Shown: positions 8,557 to 16,701, numbered from the stretch's first letter. The stretch is 22,122 bases of DNA from JBOFHT01 sp051649785 (GCA_051649785.1 JBOFHT010000029.1:1-22122); one strand, 5' to 3'. Translations and numbers: made by a program. Notes: generated by a model from the letters alone, not told the origin.

Positions 8557-9189
8557 ATGTCATTGAAATGTAATAAATGTGGTGAGATTATAGATAGAAA
8601 TCAATCCTTTTGCCCATCATGTGGAAATAAAGTCGAACCCCAAAAAAAGAATATTGTAAAAAAACCATTAGAAATGAAAAAAAATAGAGCAATTATACTA
8701 ATAGCAGTATTTATTGTGATTATTGCAATTATTGGATTGTGGGGCATTGCTAGTAATAATCATGCCAATAATCAGAATATAGTAAATATAAATGGTGCAC
8801 TTTTTAATATACCTTCTGACTTTTACGATGCAGATTTCAATTCTAAAAAGGGTAATGAAAAGATGTATGGATATAATGGTACGGATTATAAAAATTTAGC
8901 AGTAATGATATCTGTAATGGATAATGGAACTCTTGATCAATTAGGAAACTATATACTGTATACTGATGAACAAAATGGTGTCGAATCCTATAATAAAAGT
9001 AAAGTAACTATTAATGGATATAATGGCTATGTTTTTTATTACTCTAACAAAAATGATTCTAGCAGCAAATACTATTATTACAGTTTTATTTTTGAAGTGA
9101 ATAGGAAACCTGTGCTTATTGCAGTAGGGCCAATGTATGAGCAAAATGTTACTAATGCTATTAATATTGTAGGCAAATTCATAGTATAA
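8557..9189 (+). CDS. Zinc-ribbon, single-pass membrane protein of unknown function
   Basis: A 210-residue protein. Residues 5-23 are a four-cysteine zinc ribbon (C5-x2-C8 ... C19-x2-C22-G), followed by a basic linker and one transmembrane helix at about 44-62 (IILIAVFIVIIAIIGLWGI). The remaining 145 residues, probably outside the cell, contain repeated YNG/INGYNGY patterns, many Asn-x-Ser/Thr sites and no recognised enzyme motif. Such ribbon-plus-anchor proteins are common in Methanobacteriales and in gut bacteria; the exterior domain is often a small beta-rich module. GGAG seven bases before the ATG supports the start. It diverges from the winged-helix regulator, which may control it. No function is assigned. 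Confidence 0.8.
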   Translation: MSLKCNKCGEIIDRNQSFCPSCGNKVEPQKKNIVKKPLEMKKNRAIILIAVFIVIIAIIGLWGIASNNHANNQNIVNINGALFNIPSDFYDADFNSKKGNEKMYGYNGTDYKNLAVMISVMDNGTLDQLGNYILYTDEQNGVESYNKSKVTINGYNGYVFYYSNKNDSSSKYYYYSFIFEVNRKPVLIAVGPMYEQNVTNAINIVGKFIV

Positions 9190-9274
9190 TAGTTATTTAG
9201 GCACTGAATAAAAAATGTGAACTGAGCTCAATTATACTGTTTTAGCTAATTGTACAAAGATGTATAAAGCCTAC

Positions 9275-9722
9275 CAAAAACCTCTTAAATCAAACCAGTT
9301 TTTCATAGTCTCCCAATTAAACAAAGCCACACCACTTGCACCACCATTTAAAGCCACCTTAGAATTCTCCTTAATAACATCCACAGAAGTGGAGTCACAT
9401 TATTATCACTATCATAAACTTGAATACCAATGCATAAATTAGACCATGGAGCATTCCAAACAAAATAAGAGATTATATCTTTAATGCATTCATTTGCTTC
9501 ATAGTTAATATCATAGCCATTGGAATAGTAACATCAAGAGATTGAGATATAATAAAGTGATCTTAAGCATAGTACTTAATACTTTTTTTCAGGCATTATA
9601 GTAGCATATAAAATTAAATTCTTAGATCTAAATCACTACTATCTATTTTTGATTTAGAAGAACTTAAATTATCAGAATAATCATATTTATATGCATTCCA
9701 TGAATATCTAATCTAAATTATA
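9275..9722 (-). pseudogene. Decayed, truncated copy of the glycosidase-like gene at 10819-11727
   Basis: This stretch aligns base by base with the 3' half of the intact minus-strand gene: matching blocks include CTCTTAAATCAAACCA near 9282, AAAGCCACACCACTTGCACC near 9322, ATAACATCAAGAGATTGAGA near 9525 and AACTTAAATTATCAGAATAA near 9661. It covers roughly residues 146-300 of the intact protein. Small indels, a deletion of about 30 bases near 9650 and many in-frame stops abolish the frame, and the N-terminal half is absent. It is in the same orientation as the intact gene, with the CPBP gene between them, so it is a direct-repeat duplication remnant. A plus-strand open frame here (9260-9442) is only a shadow of it. 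Confidence 0.85.
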
Positions 9723-9869
9723 CTATATTAAGTGTAGCTATAAATATTTAAAAGAATTATAAACGTGGTCAAGACTTATTATAAGAACTAAAAATATTGT
9801 AAATTTATATAATATGTGAAGTATAACTAATTATTACTATAATATTTATAAAATAATAGGGGGAATTGT

Positions 9870-10802
9870 GTGGAAAATAAGTTTCTAAATAATGGAAAAG
9901 AAGGTAAAAATAATTGGTGGCGACATTTACTTACTATTGTTTTAACATGGAGCGGTGTTCAAACAGTTGTTTTAGGAATTATAAGTGTATTATTATTAGT
10001 TGTTTTAAACACAAGTATAGATATAACTAATATAATATCTGGAAACAATATATATTTACTTTTAGTAAGTTTTTTATTAATAGCTGGAATTAATATCCTA
10101 GCTTTTTTCTTAAGTACTAAATTTTTAAATAAGCGAAAAGCAATGTCATTTATTAATACTATAGAATCTTATGATATTAAAGGAACTCCAATTAAATGGT
10201 TTAAAAGATTTAGATGGGATAGATTTTTAAAAGGAGTTGTAATTTGGGGTGTATTTTCAGTAATAGTACAATTAATATCCTATATTTTAAATCCAAATGA
10301 TTTTGTTTTTAATAGTAGTATTAATGTTCCATTACTGATTTTCTTACTTATAACCTGTCTTTTTGTTCAAGTTAGTTTTGAAGAATTATTTTTTAGAGGA
10401 TATCTAAATCAACTTATTTCAATAAAAATAAAAAAGCCTTTACTGGTTATAATTCTTTCATCCATATTTTTTGCATTACCTCATGCTTTTAATGCAACAG
10501 AACCTTTATTTATTGGAATATACATCTTACTTACATTTATGTTAGGATTAATTCTTTCTGTAGCTACGTTATATGATAATGGAATTGAAATGGCTATTGG
10601 AATTCACCTTATTAATAATATTATCGCATTCTGTTTCCCTGGGGGAGACCAAAGTGGAGCAGCAATGGATTCTTTATTTAAGATTTCATCTGCAAACATA
10701 TTACTAACTCAAATTATTGCAGTAGTCACTATGATTATATTCATAGTAGTAGTATTCTTCTACAAAAAAGATGGAATTTTAAAAGCTCTTGAAATTAAAT
10801 AA
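9870..10802 (+). CDS. CPBP-family intramembrane metalloprotease-like protein
   Basis: A 310-residue polytopic membrane protein with about eight hydrophobic helices. The CPBP/Abi motifs are intact: FEELFFRGYL (Glu171, Glu172, Arg176), ALPHAF (His205) and GIHLINN (His246, Asn250). These residues form the metal-free or metal-assisted active site of the Rce1-like glutamate proteases, acting inside the cell membrane. Substrates are unknown; relatives process prenylated proteins or bacteriocin-like peptides. The start is a GTG after a strong AGGGGG at 9858-9863. It is alone on the plus strand between the pseudogene and the intact copy of a glycosidase-like gene, so it sits inside a duplicated region. 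The frame is intact. Confidence 0.88.
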   Translation: MENKFLNNGKEGKNNWWRHLLTIVLTWSGVQTVVLGIISVLLLVVLNTSIDITNIISGNNIYLLLVSFLLIAGINILAFFLSTKFLNKRKAMSFINTIESYDIKGTPIKWFKRFRWDRFLKGVVIWGVFSVIVQLISYILNPNDFVFNSSINVPLLIFLLITCLFVQVSFEELFFRGYLNQLISIKIKKPLLVIILSSIFFALPHAFNATEPLFIGIYILLTFMLGLILSVATLYDNGIEMAIGIHLINNIIAFCFPGGDQSGAAMDSLFKISSANILLTQIIAVVTMIIFIVVVFFYKKDGILKALEIK

Positions 10803-10818
10803 AAAAATAATCTAATAT

Positions 10819-11727
10819 TCACCACAGTTCTCTTAAATCAAACCAATTCTTCATTAATTCCCAATTAAATAAAGCCACACCACTTGCACCACCATCTAAA
10901 GCAGCTTGAGAATTCTTTTTAATAATATCTGAGGACAATGGAGTCACATTATTATCACCATCATAAACTTGAATACCGATACATAAATTAGCCCATGGTG
11001 CATTCCATGTGAAATAAGAACTTATATCTTTGATCCACTCCGCATTTGCATTATAATTGCCAGTATAGGCCATTGGAATAATAACATCAAGAGATTGAGA
11101 TAAAGTCCAAGGATCTTGACCATAATATTTAACACTCGCTTTTTCAGGCATTACAGCGGCAGATAAAACTAAATTCTTAGACCTAAGCTCCCCACTATCT
11201 ATTTTATCCCTAACCATTGAAACAAACTTTGAAACTGCTTTAGAAGAACTTAAATTATCAGAATAATCATATTTATAAGCATTTCCAGGATATCTAATAT
11301 AATCTAAATGTATTCCTGTAATTCCTGGAATAGCTGCATATTTTTCAATTTCAATAATTTTAGAATCAAAAAAAGCATAGTTAAAGTCTTTTTTATTAGT
11401 ATCTATTGGATTAACCCATGATCCATTATCATAAAAGCATTGAACCCAAATATGAACTTTAATACCTTTGCTATTGGCTTTAGCTATCCACTCCTCAACA
11501 TTTTTCTGACCATATTTATCAACAGCAAAAGAATGTAAGAAAATATTATCAATACCATAGTTAGATAGCTGATCTAAATCAACCTCATACATACTATCGC
11601 CTTTAACCCAAATACCATTTTTAACATCGGCCTTAGAAAAAATAATCCCTGCTGAAGCTATTAAAATACCAATAATGATAATTGCTAAAATAAGCTTTTC
11701 TTTTTTAATTAAGTTTATCTTTTTCAT
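10819..11727 (-). CDS. Secreted or membrane-anchored glycoside-hydrolase-like TIM-barrel protein
   Basis: A 302-residue protein. Residues 12-30 are a hydrophobic signal anchor after a basic start, so the domain should lie outside the cell. The body reads as a beta/alpha barrel of the GHL10/DUF4015 kind: IFLHSF, KVHIWVQCF, GITGIHLDYIRYPG (Asp142, Arg145), VIIPMAY and GVALFNWELM, with the acidic residues at strand ends expected of glycosidases. The substrate is unknown; a cell-wall (pseudomurein) or environmental glycan is a guess. No clear ribosome binding site precedes the ATG. The stop is 16 bases from the stop of the convergent CPBP gene. A decayed second copy lies at 9275-9722. Confidence 0.75.
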   Translation of the reverse strand: MKKINLIKKEKLILAIIIIGILIASAGIIFSKADVKNGIWVKGDSMYEVDLDQLSNYGIDNIFLHSFAVDKYGQKNVEEWIAKANSKGIKVHIWVQCFYDNGSWVNPIDTNKKDFNYAFFDSKIIEIEKYAAIPGITGIHLDYIRYPGNAYKYDYSDNLSSSKAVSKFVSMVRDKIDSGELRSKNLVLSAAVMPEKASVKYYGQDPWTLSQSLDVIIPMAYTGNYNANAEWIKDISSYFTWNAPWANLCIGIQVYDGDNNVTPLSSDIIKKNSQAALDGGASGVALFNWELMKNWFDLRELW

Positions 11728-11882
11728 AGTAATCTAAAAAATAATGGTGAAAAGTAATAATAATGATAATAATAAAGATAATGGTAATGATAATAAAGAT
11801 AATGAGGATAATGTTAATAATAAAATATTAAAAAATAAAAATAAAAGTAATAGAAAAATATTTAGTTTAAAATTAAATAATG
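11728..11882. repeat. AAT/GAT triplet tract between two minus-strand genes
   Basis: From about 11750 to 11815 the plus strand is a degenerate series of AAT, GAT, AAA and GGT triplets, like the tract at 2684-2790. It lies upstream of the glycosidase-like gene and downstream of the aminotransferase gene. A plus-strand frame through it would encode only Asn/Asp/Lys runs and is not considered a gene. Confidence 0.7.
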
Positions 11883-13037
11883 CTACTTTTCCATTAATTC
11901 ATTAATAACCTTAGGAAACTCTTTACAAAAGACTTTAATTTCATATTCAGGAATTGAAAAACTAACACGCAAATATCTATCTCCAAACAATTTACTAGTA
12001 TATTCCCCTTGTCTTGCAAAAATCTTACGCTCTAATAAAGCTTCAGCTAGTTCACTAGGACTGATACCAGTAGCACTAATATCAATACCCATCATGTTAC
12101 CATCTGATGGATAAACTGGTAAAAAAACATCATCTATTTTATCAATAGTTTCCTTAATTAATTTTTGGTTCTTACGAGTTTGTGAAGTAATCCTATTAAT
12201 CCATTTATCCTTTGTTTTTAAAGCTGCTAATGCTCCTGCTTGAGCTACTACATTAGTTCCTAAGTCATTAACAACAATTGTTTTAACAGAGTTAATTACT
12301 TCTTCCGTAGAAATCATAGCACCTATTCTCATACCAGCCATTCCAAAAATCTTTGAGAAGCTAAAAATAGTTATAGTGTGTTCAGAAGCATAATTAGCTA
12401 CTAAAAAGTGTTTTCTTGCAAAATCTCTGTAAGTTATATCATGAAGCAGATAAATATCATTTTCTTTAGCTATTTGAGCAAATTCCTTAATTTCTTCTTC
12501 TGTATATGATGAACCTAATGGGTTTAAAGGATCAATAAGAACAATAATCCTAGTATTTTCATCCATATTTTCCCTTACAAGTTTAGGAGTGAGTTTATAT
12601 CCACATTCTTTATTATAAATAGGTACAGAACGAATTTCGCCTGCAAAGCGACTTGCAAAGTTATCAATAATCAAATACCCAGGATCTGAAGTTATAACAT
12701 TATTTTTTTCTTCTAAAATATCATTCATAACTAAATAAAGAGATTCAGTCCCTCCCGCTGTAATTAAAATACCCATATCTTCAAGAGAAAGGTCTTTAAG
12801 AATAAGTTCTTTAAGTTCTTCAAATCCTTCAGGAGGCGGATACTTACAGTATTCTTTAGTTTCAATACATTTTACCATAGCATCCATAATAAAATTATCT
12901 TCATGAAGATGATTTGTATTTTGTCCCATCCAAATCATTTCATTATCTTTGAAAACATCTTCAAAAAACTCATTAGCTGAACTAAATCCTTTAGGAGCTT
13001 TTCTAGCATCCTTTGCATATTTTTTATGAGGAATCAT
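11883..13037 (-). CDS. PLP-dependent aminotransferase, class I/II
   Basis: A 384-residue fold-type I aminotransferase. Lys229 in SFSKIFGMAGMRIG is the Schiff-base lysine; TAGGTES (94-99) is the phosphate-binding turn; Asn172 in DPLNPLG, Asp200 and Tyr203 in LLHDITYRDF hold the cofactor ring; Arg357 in RYLRVSFS binds the substrate carboxylate. The family includes aspartate, aromatic and histidinol-phosphate aminotransferases, and the substrate cannot be fixed from the sequence alone. GGTGAT at 13042-13047, four bases before the ATG, supports the start. It follows radB on the same strand with a 27-base gap, so the two are probably cotranscribed. Confidence 0.9.
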   Translation of the reverse strand: MIPHKKYAKDARKAPKGFSSANEFFEDVFKDNEMIWMGQNTNHLHEDNFIMDAMVKCIETKEYCKYPPPEGFEELKELILKDLSLEDMGILITAGGTESLYLVMNDILEEKNNVITSDPGYLIIDNFASRFAGEIRSVPIYNKECGYKLTPKLVRENMDENTRIIVLIDPLNPLGSSYTEEEIKEFAQIAKENDIYLLHDITYRDFARKHFLVANYASEHTITIFSFSKIFGMAGMRIGAMISTEEVINSVKTIVVNDLGTNVVAQAGALAALKTKDKWINRITSQTRKNQKLIKETIDKIDDVFLPVYPSDGNMMGIDISATGISPSELAEALLERKIFARQGEYTSKLFGDRYLRVSFSIPEYEIKVFCKEFPKVINELMEK

Positions 13038-13064
13038 TTTATCACCTTAATCAGAATTATAATA

Positions 13065-13913
13065 TTAATAATTATCATTGTGATTATTGTTATCTTTATT
13101 ATTTTTATCACTAAAGCCATTACTTATACCATTATCATTATTATTGTCGCCATTAGAATTAGAATTATTATTAGGACTATTATTATGACCATTATTATCA
13201 ATATTAACACTAGTTAAGCCATTGTTAGTAATTCTAAATTTAACTTTTAAACCTTCAACTTTATTTCTATGCCTTTTTAAAGTAGCTATACGTTGGCCTG
13301 GGAAATCCCCTTTTTCTACTAAAACCATTGTTTTACTTTGATAGGAAAGAATAGTCCCACCAACTGGCTTAATTTTATCATTATTACCTTCAGAATCAAA
13401 ATCAGCATAGATTTGGTTTGTGACAACAACCGCCAAATCAGACTTTCTAGCTAATTTAGATAATTTATCCATTTGTTTTCCTAATTCCCTGTTATTAGTT
13501 TGCTTAAAGTCAATTATCCTATATAATGCAACAGCAGAATCTAAAATAATTAAGTCAACATCATTTTCACCAGAATTAATCCATGATTCAATTGATTTAA
13601 TATCTTCTTCTTGTTCAGAAAATGAATTAGGTTCAAAAACTATTATATTAGTTGCTACTTTATCAAAGTCATCCCCAGTTATTTGTTTAATACGATTAAG
13701 AGATATTCCTCCTTCAGTATCAATATAAATAACTTTTCCACCATTTTTAGCTACTTGAACAGAAAGTTGAAGTGCAATATTTGTCTTACCTGAACTAGGA
13801 GGGCCATAAAATTGAGTCATAGCTCCTTTTTCAACACCACCATCAAGAAGAGCATCAATAGGGCTTCCAGTTGGTATCTTATCTTGATTTTCAATATTTG
13901 ATAAAAGTTTCAT
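13065..13913 (-). CDS. radB: RadB recombinase paralogue with Asn-rich C-terminal tail
   Basis: RadB is the euryarchaeal RecA/Rad51 paralogue that modulates homologous recombination. Walker A GPPSSGKT is at 37-44, VIYIDTEGG at 61-69, Walker B DLIILDSAVAL at 120-130 and VVVTNQIYA at 162-170; the basic RATLKRHRNK-like segment near 209-219 is also typical. The conserved body ends at about residue 238, the usual RadB length. It is followed by a 44-residue tail made almost only of Asn, Asp, Ser, Gly, Lys and His, encoded by AAT/GAT/AAC triplets. The tail is probably disordered and not needed for the fold. The ribosome binding site is weak (TGAT). The aminotransferase gene starts 27 bases after the stop. 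Confidence 0.93.
   Translation of the reverse strand: MKLLSNIENQDKIPTGSPIDALLDGGVEKGAMTQFYGPPSSGKTNIALQLSVQVAKNGGKVIYIDTEGGISLNRIKQITGDDFDKVATNIIVFEPNSFSEQEEDIKSIESWINSGENDVDLIILDSAVALYRIIDFKQTNNRELGKQMDKLSKLARKSDLAVVVTNQIYADFDSEGNNDKIKPVGGTILSYQSKTMVLVEKGDFPGQRIATLKRHRNKVEGLKVKFRITNNGLTSVNIDNNGHNNSPNNNSNSNGDNNNDNGISNGFSDKNNKDNNNHNDNY
13075..13210. repeat. AAT/GAT/AAC triplet tract inside the 3' end of radB
   Basis: Read on the minus strand this is a degenerate run of AAT, AAC, GAT and GGT codons producing the Asn-rich RadB tail. It is the same kind of sequence as the intergenic tracts at 2684-2790, 11750-11815 and 20000-20115. Confidence 0.75.
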
Positions 13914-14209
13914 TTAAATCATTAATTAAATTTTTATATGAATTTTTATATAAGTTATTATATAATTTAGCTAATCTATTATATAATTTTTATTTTAGCT
14001 AATTATTAGAATATTAATAGGAATATTGGTAAGAATATTAGTATTATTGATATCATTATACATTACCAAGCTATACTATTTATGCTGGTTATGGGTAAGA
14101 ATATTAGTATTATTGATATCATTATAATTAGTATTAATAATATTAATAATAATGATGTGAGTAATAGTACGAATAACAGTAAAGTCACCCAAATAACTAA
14201 TAAAACCAA
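13914..14209. other. AT-rich spacer upstream of radB containing a direct repeat
   Basis: No gene seen. It contains the radB promoter region (minus strand), the 33-base direct repeat at 14028-14126 and a short AAT-triplet tract at about 14125-14160. Confidence 0.5.
14028..14126. repeat. 33-base perfect direct repeat with 33-base spacer
   Basis: The block beginning GGTAAGAATATTAGTATT occurs at 14028-14060 and again at 14094-14126 without a mismatch. The intervening 33 bases are unrelated. Two copies only, so not a CRISPR array; likely a local duplication. Confidence 0.8.
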
Positions 14210-14569
14210 TCAATTATAGGTAAATTTAACTAAAGAAGTATTTAATAAAGCTAAAACAATAATATTAACAAATAAACTAGTTATTATTGAAATATAGTTA
14301 TTAAAATCCCCAGTAAGCATTCCTTGTTGATATAAACCAAATATTCCCCATGCAAATCCTAACCCTATAATAATTGAAGAAATAAAGATGAAATTTAAAG
14401 TATCCTTTTTTAAATAAACAATAATAGCCCAAATAGCAAATATTAAACCTAATGAAAGTGTAAGAGGTGTATCTACCCTAGGATTAGTTAAAAACTCTGA
14501 AAATGCCATAACTATTAATGTAATACCAATTAATAATAAAAATATATTTATAATTTTATTCCGATTCAT
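14210..14569 (-). CDS. Small four-helix membrane protein, unknown function
   Basis: A 119-residue protein with four hydrophobic segments: about 7-24 (IINIFLLLIGITLIVMAF), 36-52, 60-78 and 92-110. A Lys-Lys-Asp turn separates helices two and three. I recognise no family motif. GGAG seven bases before the ATG (on the minus strand, from 14576-14579) supports this start and that the gene is real. It lies downstream of sua5 on the same strand after a 280-base spacer, so it is probably separately transcribed. Confidence 0.7.
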   Translation of the reverse strand: MNRNKIINIFLLLIGITLIVMAFSEFLTNPRVDTPLTLSLGLIFAIWAIIVYLKKDTLNFIFISSIIIGLGFAWGIFGLYQQGMLTGDFNNYISIITSLFVNIIVLALLNTSLVKFTYN

Positions 14570-14849
14570 TTAAATTCTCCTTTAATAATTTAATAAGTTC
14601 TAAAAAGTGTAATTAATAAAAACACAATTAATGATTGTAATAGAAAAAATAGTATTTTAATTACTATATTTATTATAATTATATTTATTATAATTGTGTT
14701 TATTATAATTTACTATAATCTTATGTAACTAAACAGTATAATTATAATATAACTTTGATAGTAGTTATATTTATTCTTATTTTATCTAATTTATTATATT
14801 TCTAAGAAACAAAAATTCCAATGACAAATCTACCAGTAGCATTATAAAC
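14570..14849. other. AT-rich spacer with short TTTATTATAATT repeats
   Basis: No gene. TTTATTATAATT is repeated three times, about 16 bases apart, at 14666-14712; these may be simple-sequence drift or part of the promoter region of the membrane protein gene. Confidence 0.5.
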
Positions 14850-15728
14850 TTACAGTAAAAACTTACCAGTACCTTGGCGAATAATTTTGAACTTATTAAT
14901 ACCATTAGACAAATCAACAATAGTAGATGGGTTATTAAAGGGATTATTAGAACTAATATTACCCATATCAATAACAATATCAATTAAATCAGCATCTTCA
15001 TCAATATTAATGTTATTAATGTTATTAATATCACTATTAATGTTATTGCCATTATTCTCATTATTAAAATCATTAATACAATTCCCATTATTCTCATTAT
15101 TAAAGTTATTTAATTCATTAGCTATTTCAATAGGATTAGATAATATATCATTATTAGAAATATTAGCACTAGTAGTAGTTATAGGAAATTCTTTAGCTAA
15201 ATAAATAGCTATTGGATTATTAGGCATTCTTATACCAACTTTATTTGAATTAGCTAGAATTTCAATAGGAATTTTAAGATTACTATTAATATTATTTGTA
15301 CAATTAGCATTATTATTGATATTATTATTAATGTTAGTAATATTATTATGAGTATTATTATTGGCATTAGTAGTAGTAGTAGTAGTAGTATTTACAGCAT
15401 TACCTGTGAAAATATCATTATTTTTAGTTAAAAGGAAAGTAAAAGGCCCTGGAAGAAACCTACTAATTAAATCAATTGTTTCATTATTAACAATAGCTAA
15501 TTTATTAATCCAATCTAAATTATTAACTGAAATAGAAATAGCTTTAGATTTATCTCTTTTTTTAATAGCGAATACTTTATTAATTGCTTTTTTACTGAAA
15601 ACATTAGCACCTAAGCCGTATATGGTATCTGTAGGATATAAAACTACACCATCGTTACGTAAAACTTCAATTACTTCATTAAGTAATGTTAAATCTGGGT
15701 TATTAGGATTAATTTTAATAATTTTCAT
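14850..15728 (-). CDS. sua5: Threonylcarbamoyl-AMP synthase (Sua5/YrdC) with two Asn-rich insertions
   Basis: The enzyme makes threonylcarbamoyl-AMP from threonine, bicarbonate and ATP, the first step of t6A37 tRNA modification. YrdC motifs are all present: VVLYPTDTIYGLGA (28-41), IKKRDKSKAISI (55-66), FLPGPFTFLL (91-100), KVGIRMPNNP (163-172), PITTTSANIS (182-191), PSTIVD (267-272) and IIRQGTG (282-288). YrdC-only enzymes are about 200 residues; this has 292 because of two insertions, residues 113-150 (a run of seven Thr, then Asn/Thr/Ile) and 207-246 (Asn/Ile/Asp/Glu). Both fall between conserved motifs, so the core should still fold. The seven Thr are ACT triplets. No Sua5 C-terminal domain is present. 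Confidence 0.93.
   Translation of the reverse strand: MKIIKINPNNPDLTLLNEVIEVLRNDGVVLYPTDTIYGLGANVFSKKAINKVFAIKKRDKSKAISISVNNLDWINKLAIVNNETIDLISRFLPGPFTFLLTKNNDIFTGNAVNTTTTTTTNANNNTHNNITNINNNINNNANCTNNINSNLKIPIEILANSNKVGIRMPNNPIAIYLAKEFPITTTSANISNNDILSNPIEIANELNNFNNENNGNCINDFNNENNGNNINSDINNINNINIDEDADLIDIVIDMGNISSNNPFNNPSTIVDLSNGINKFKIIRQGTGKFLL
15000..15395. repeat. Triplet tracts and in-frame repeats inside sua5
   Basis: Two low-complexity blocks. 15280-15395 encodes the first insertion and includes seven ACT codons (TAG/AGT repeat on the plus strand, 15368-15391). About 15000-15110 encodes the second insertion and contains the 20-base block CCATTATTCTCATTATTAAA twice, at 15049-15068 and 15085-15104, a 36-base (12-codon) in-frame duplication. 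Confidence 0.8.
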
Positions 15729-15866
15729 ATAATCATCTGTAGAATTCTAAGTATGTGAAAAAATATTTTGAAAATATACTGGAAAAAATATTATAATAAA
15801 CATTAATCAGAGAATATTAATAGTTTTATCTAAAATTATATATTAAACTAATGTATAAATTAACTT

Positions 15867-16463
15867 ATGCTTAACCAATTAAGACCTTTTCTTAAAAAAA
15901 TTCTAGAACCAATAGCTAGTAAAATAAATATTAATCCAAATGTGATTACTGTAATATCATTAGGATTAGCTATTATTTCAGCTTATTTTTTTACTACAGG
16001 TACCTTAGAGAACTTAATATTAGCTGGAGCTTTTATACTTTTTAGTGGATTCTTAGATGTAATAGATGGGGCAGTAGCTAGATATCATAACAAAACAACA
16101 GCATTTGGTGCTTTTTTAGACTCAACTATTGATAGATTTGCTGATGGAATAATTATTTTAGGAATAGCTATTGGAGGACATGTTAATTGGATAATTGCAA
16201 TATTAGCTATTCATGCATCACTAACAACTAGCTATGTAAGAGCAAGAGCAGAATCACAAGGTGTTAAATGTGATGTAGGAATATTAGAAAGAGCCGAAAG
16301 ATTGATTATATTAATAGTAGCTACAATAGCTACTTGGGGACTATTTAAACTTAAAATTGTAGCCCCAGTTAATATATTAGAGCTAGCTATGATAATTATT
16401 GTTATTTTTGGATACATAACAGTTATACAAAGAATATTATATACTAAAAAGCAACTGGAATGA
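15867..16463 (+). CDS. CDP-alcohol phosphatidyltransferase, probably archaetidylinositol phosphate synthase
   Basis: A 198-residue integral membrane enzyme. The full CDP-alcohol phosphotransferase signature is present: D64-x2-D67-G68-x2-A71-R72-x8-G81-x3-D85-x3-D89. About six hydrophobic helices follow the usual layout. The enzyme transfers an alcohol phosphate to CDP-archaeol; from memory, the Methanothermobacter homologue was shown to make archaetidylinositol phosphate from inositol-1-phosphate. The ATG at 15867 was chosen because the protein then starts a few residues before the first helix; an ATG at 15851 opens only a seven-codon frame. DUF357 follows after four bases. The gene diverges from sua5. 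Confidence 0.88.
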   Translation: MLNQLRPFLKKILEPIASKININPNVITVISLGLAIISAYFFTTGTLENLILAGAFILFSGFLDVIDGAVARYHNKTTAFGAFLDSTIDRFADGIIILGIAIGGHVNWIIAILAIHASLTTSYVRARAESQGVKCDVGILERAERLIILIVATIATWGLFKLKIVAPVNILELAMIIIVIFGYITVIQRILYTKKQLE

Positions 16464-16467
16464 TTAT

Positions 16468-16701
16468 ATGGATTGCAAAGAACGAATTATTGTTGATATT
16501 GAAAAGCTTGAAAAGAGTTTAGAAGAAATGAAGGATATAAAATTTACAAAAACTGAAAAAGAAGTCATTGAACGAGCTAAAAGCTATGGGGAAGATTGTA
16601 AGTACTATCTTGACAAAGGTGATGAAATGACATCATTTGGTTGTATTACATACTCCCATGGTTTACTCGATGCTCTCAGAATATTGCATGAATTGATTTG
16701 A
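16468..16701 (+). CDS. DUF357 family small archaeal protein
   Basis: A 77-residue helical protein. The second half (EVIERAKSYGEDCKYYLDKG, then a segment ending SHGLLDALRILHELI) matches my memory of DUF357, a small archaeal family of unknown role. The first half is a Lys/Glu-rich helix. Its ATG comes four bases after the stop of the phosphatidyltransferase gene, so the two are almost certainly cotranscribed, and translation may be coupled. No catalytic motif is visible. Confidence 0.8.
   Translation: MDCKERIIVDIEKLEKSLEEMKDIKFTKTEKEVIERAKSYGEDCKYYLDKGDEMTSFGCITYSHGLLDALRILHELI

Noticed and set aside
9260..9442. Plus-strand 60-codon open frame
   Set aside because: It is the opposite strand of the decayed glycosidase-like copy.
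13026..13217. Plus-strand Ile-rich 63-codon frame
   Set aside because: Antisense of the radB triplet tail; repetitive Ile codons only.
14028..14126. CRISPR-like repeat-spacer-repeat
   Set aside because: Only two repeats, very AT-rich, no palindromic repeat structure, no cas genes nearby.
15361..15732. Plus-strand hydrophobic open frames antisense to sua5
   Set aside because: They mirror the real gene; sua5 on the other strand has a complete motif set.
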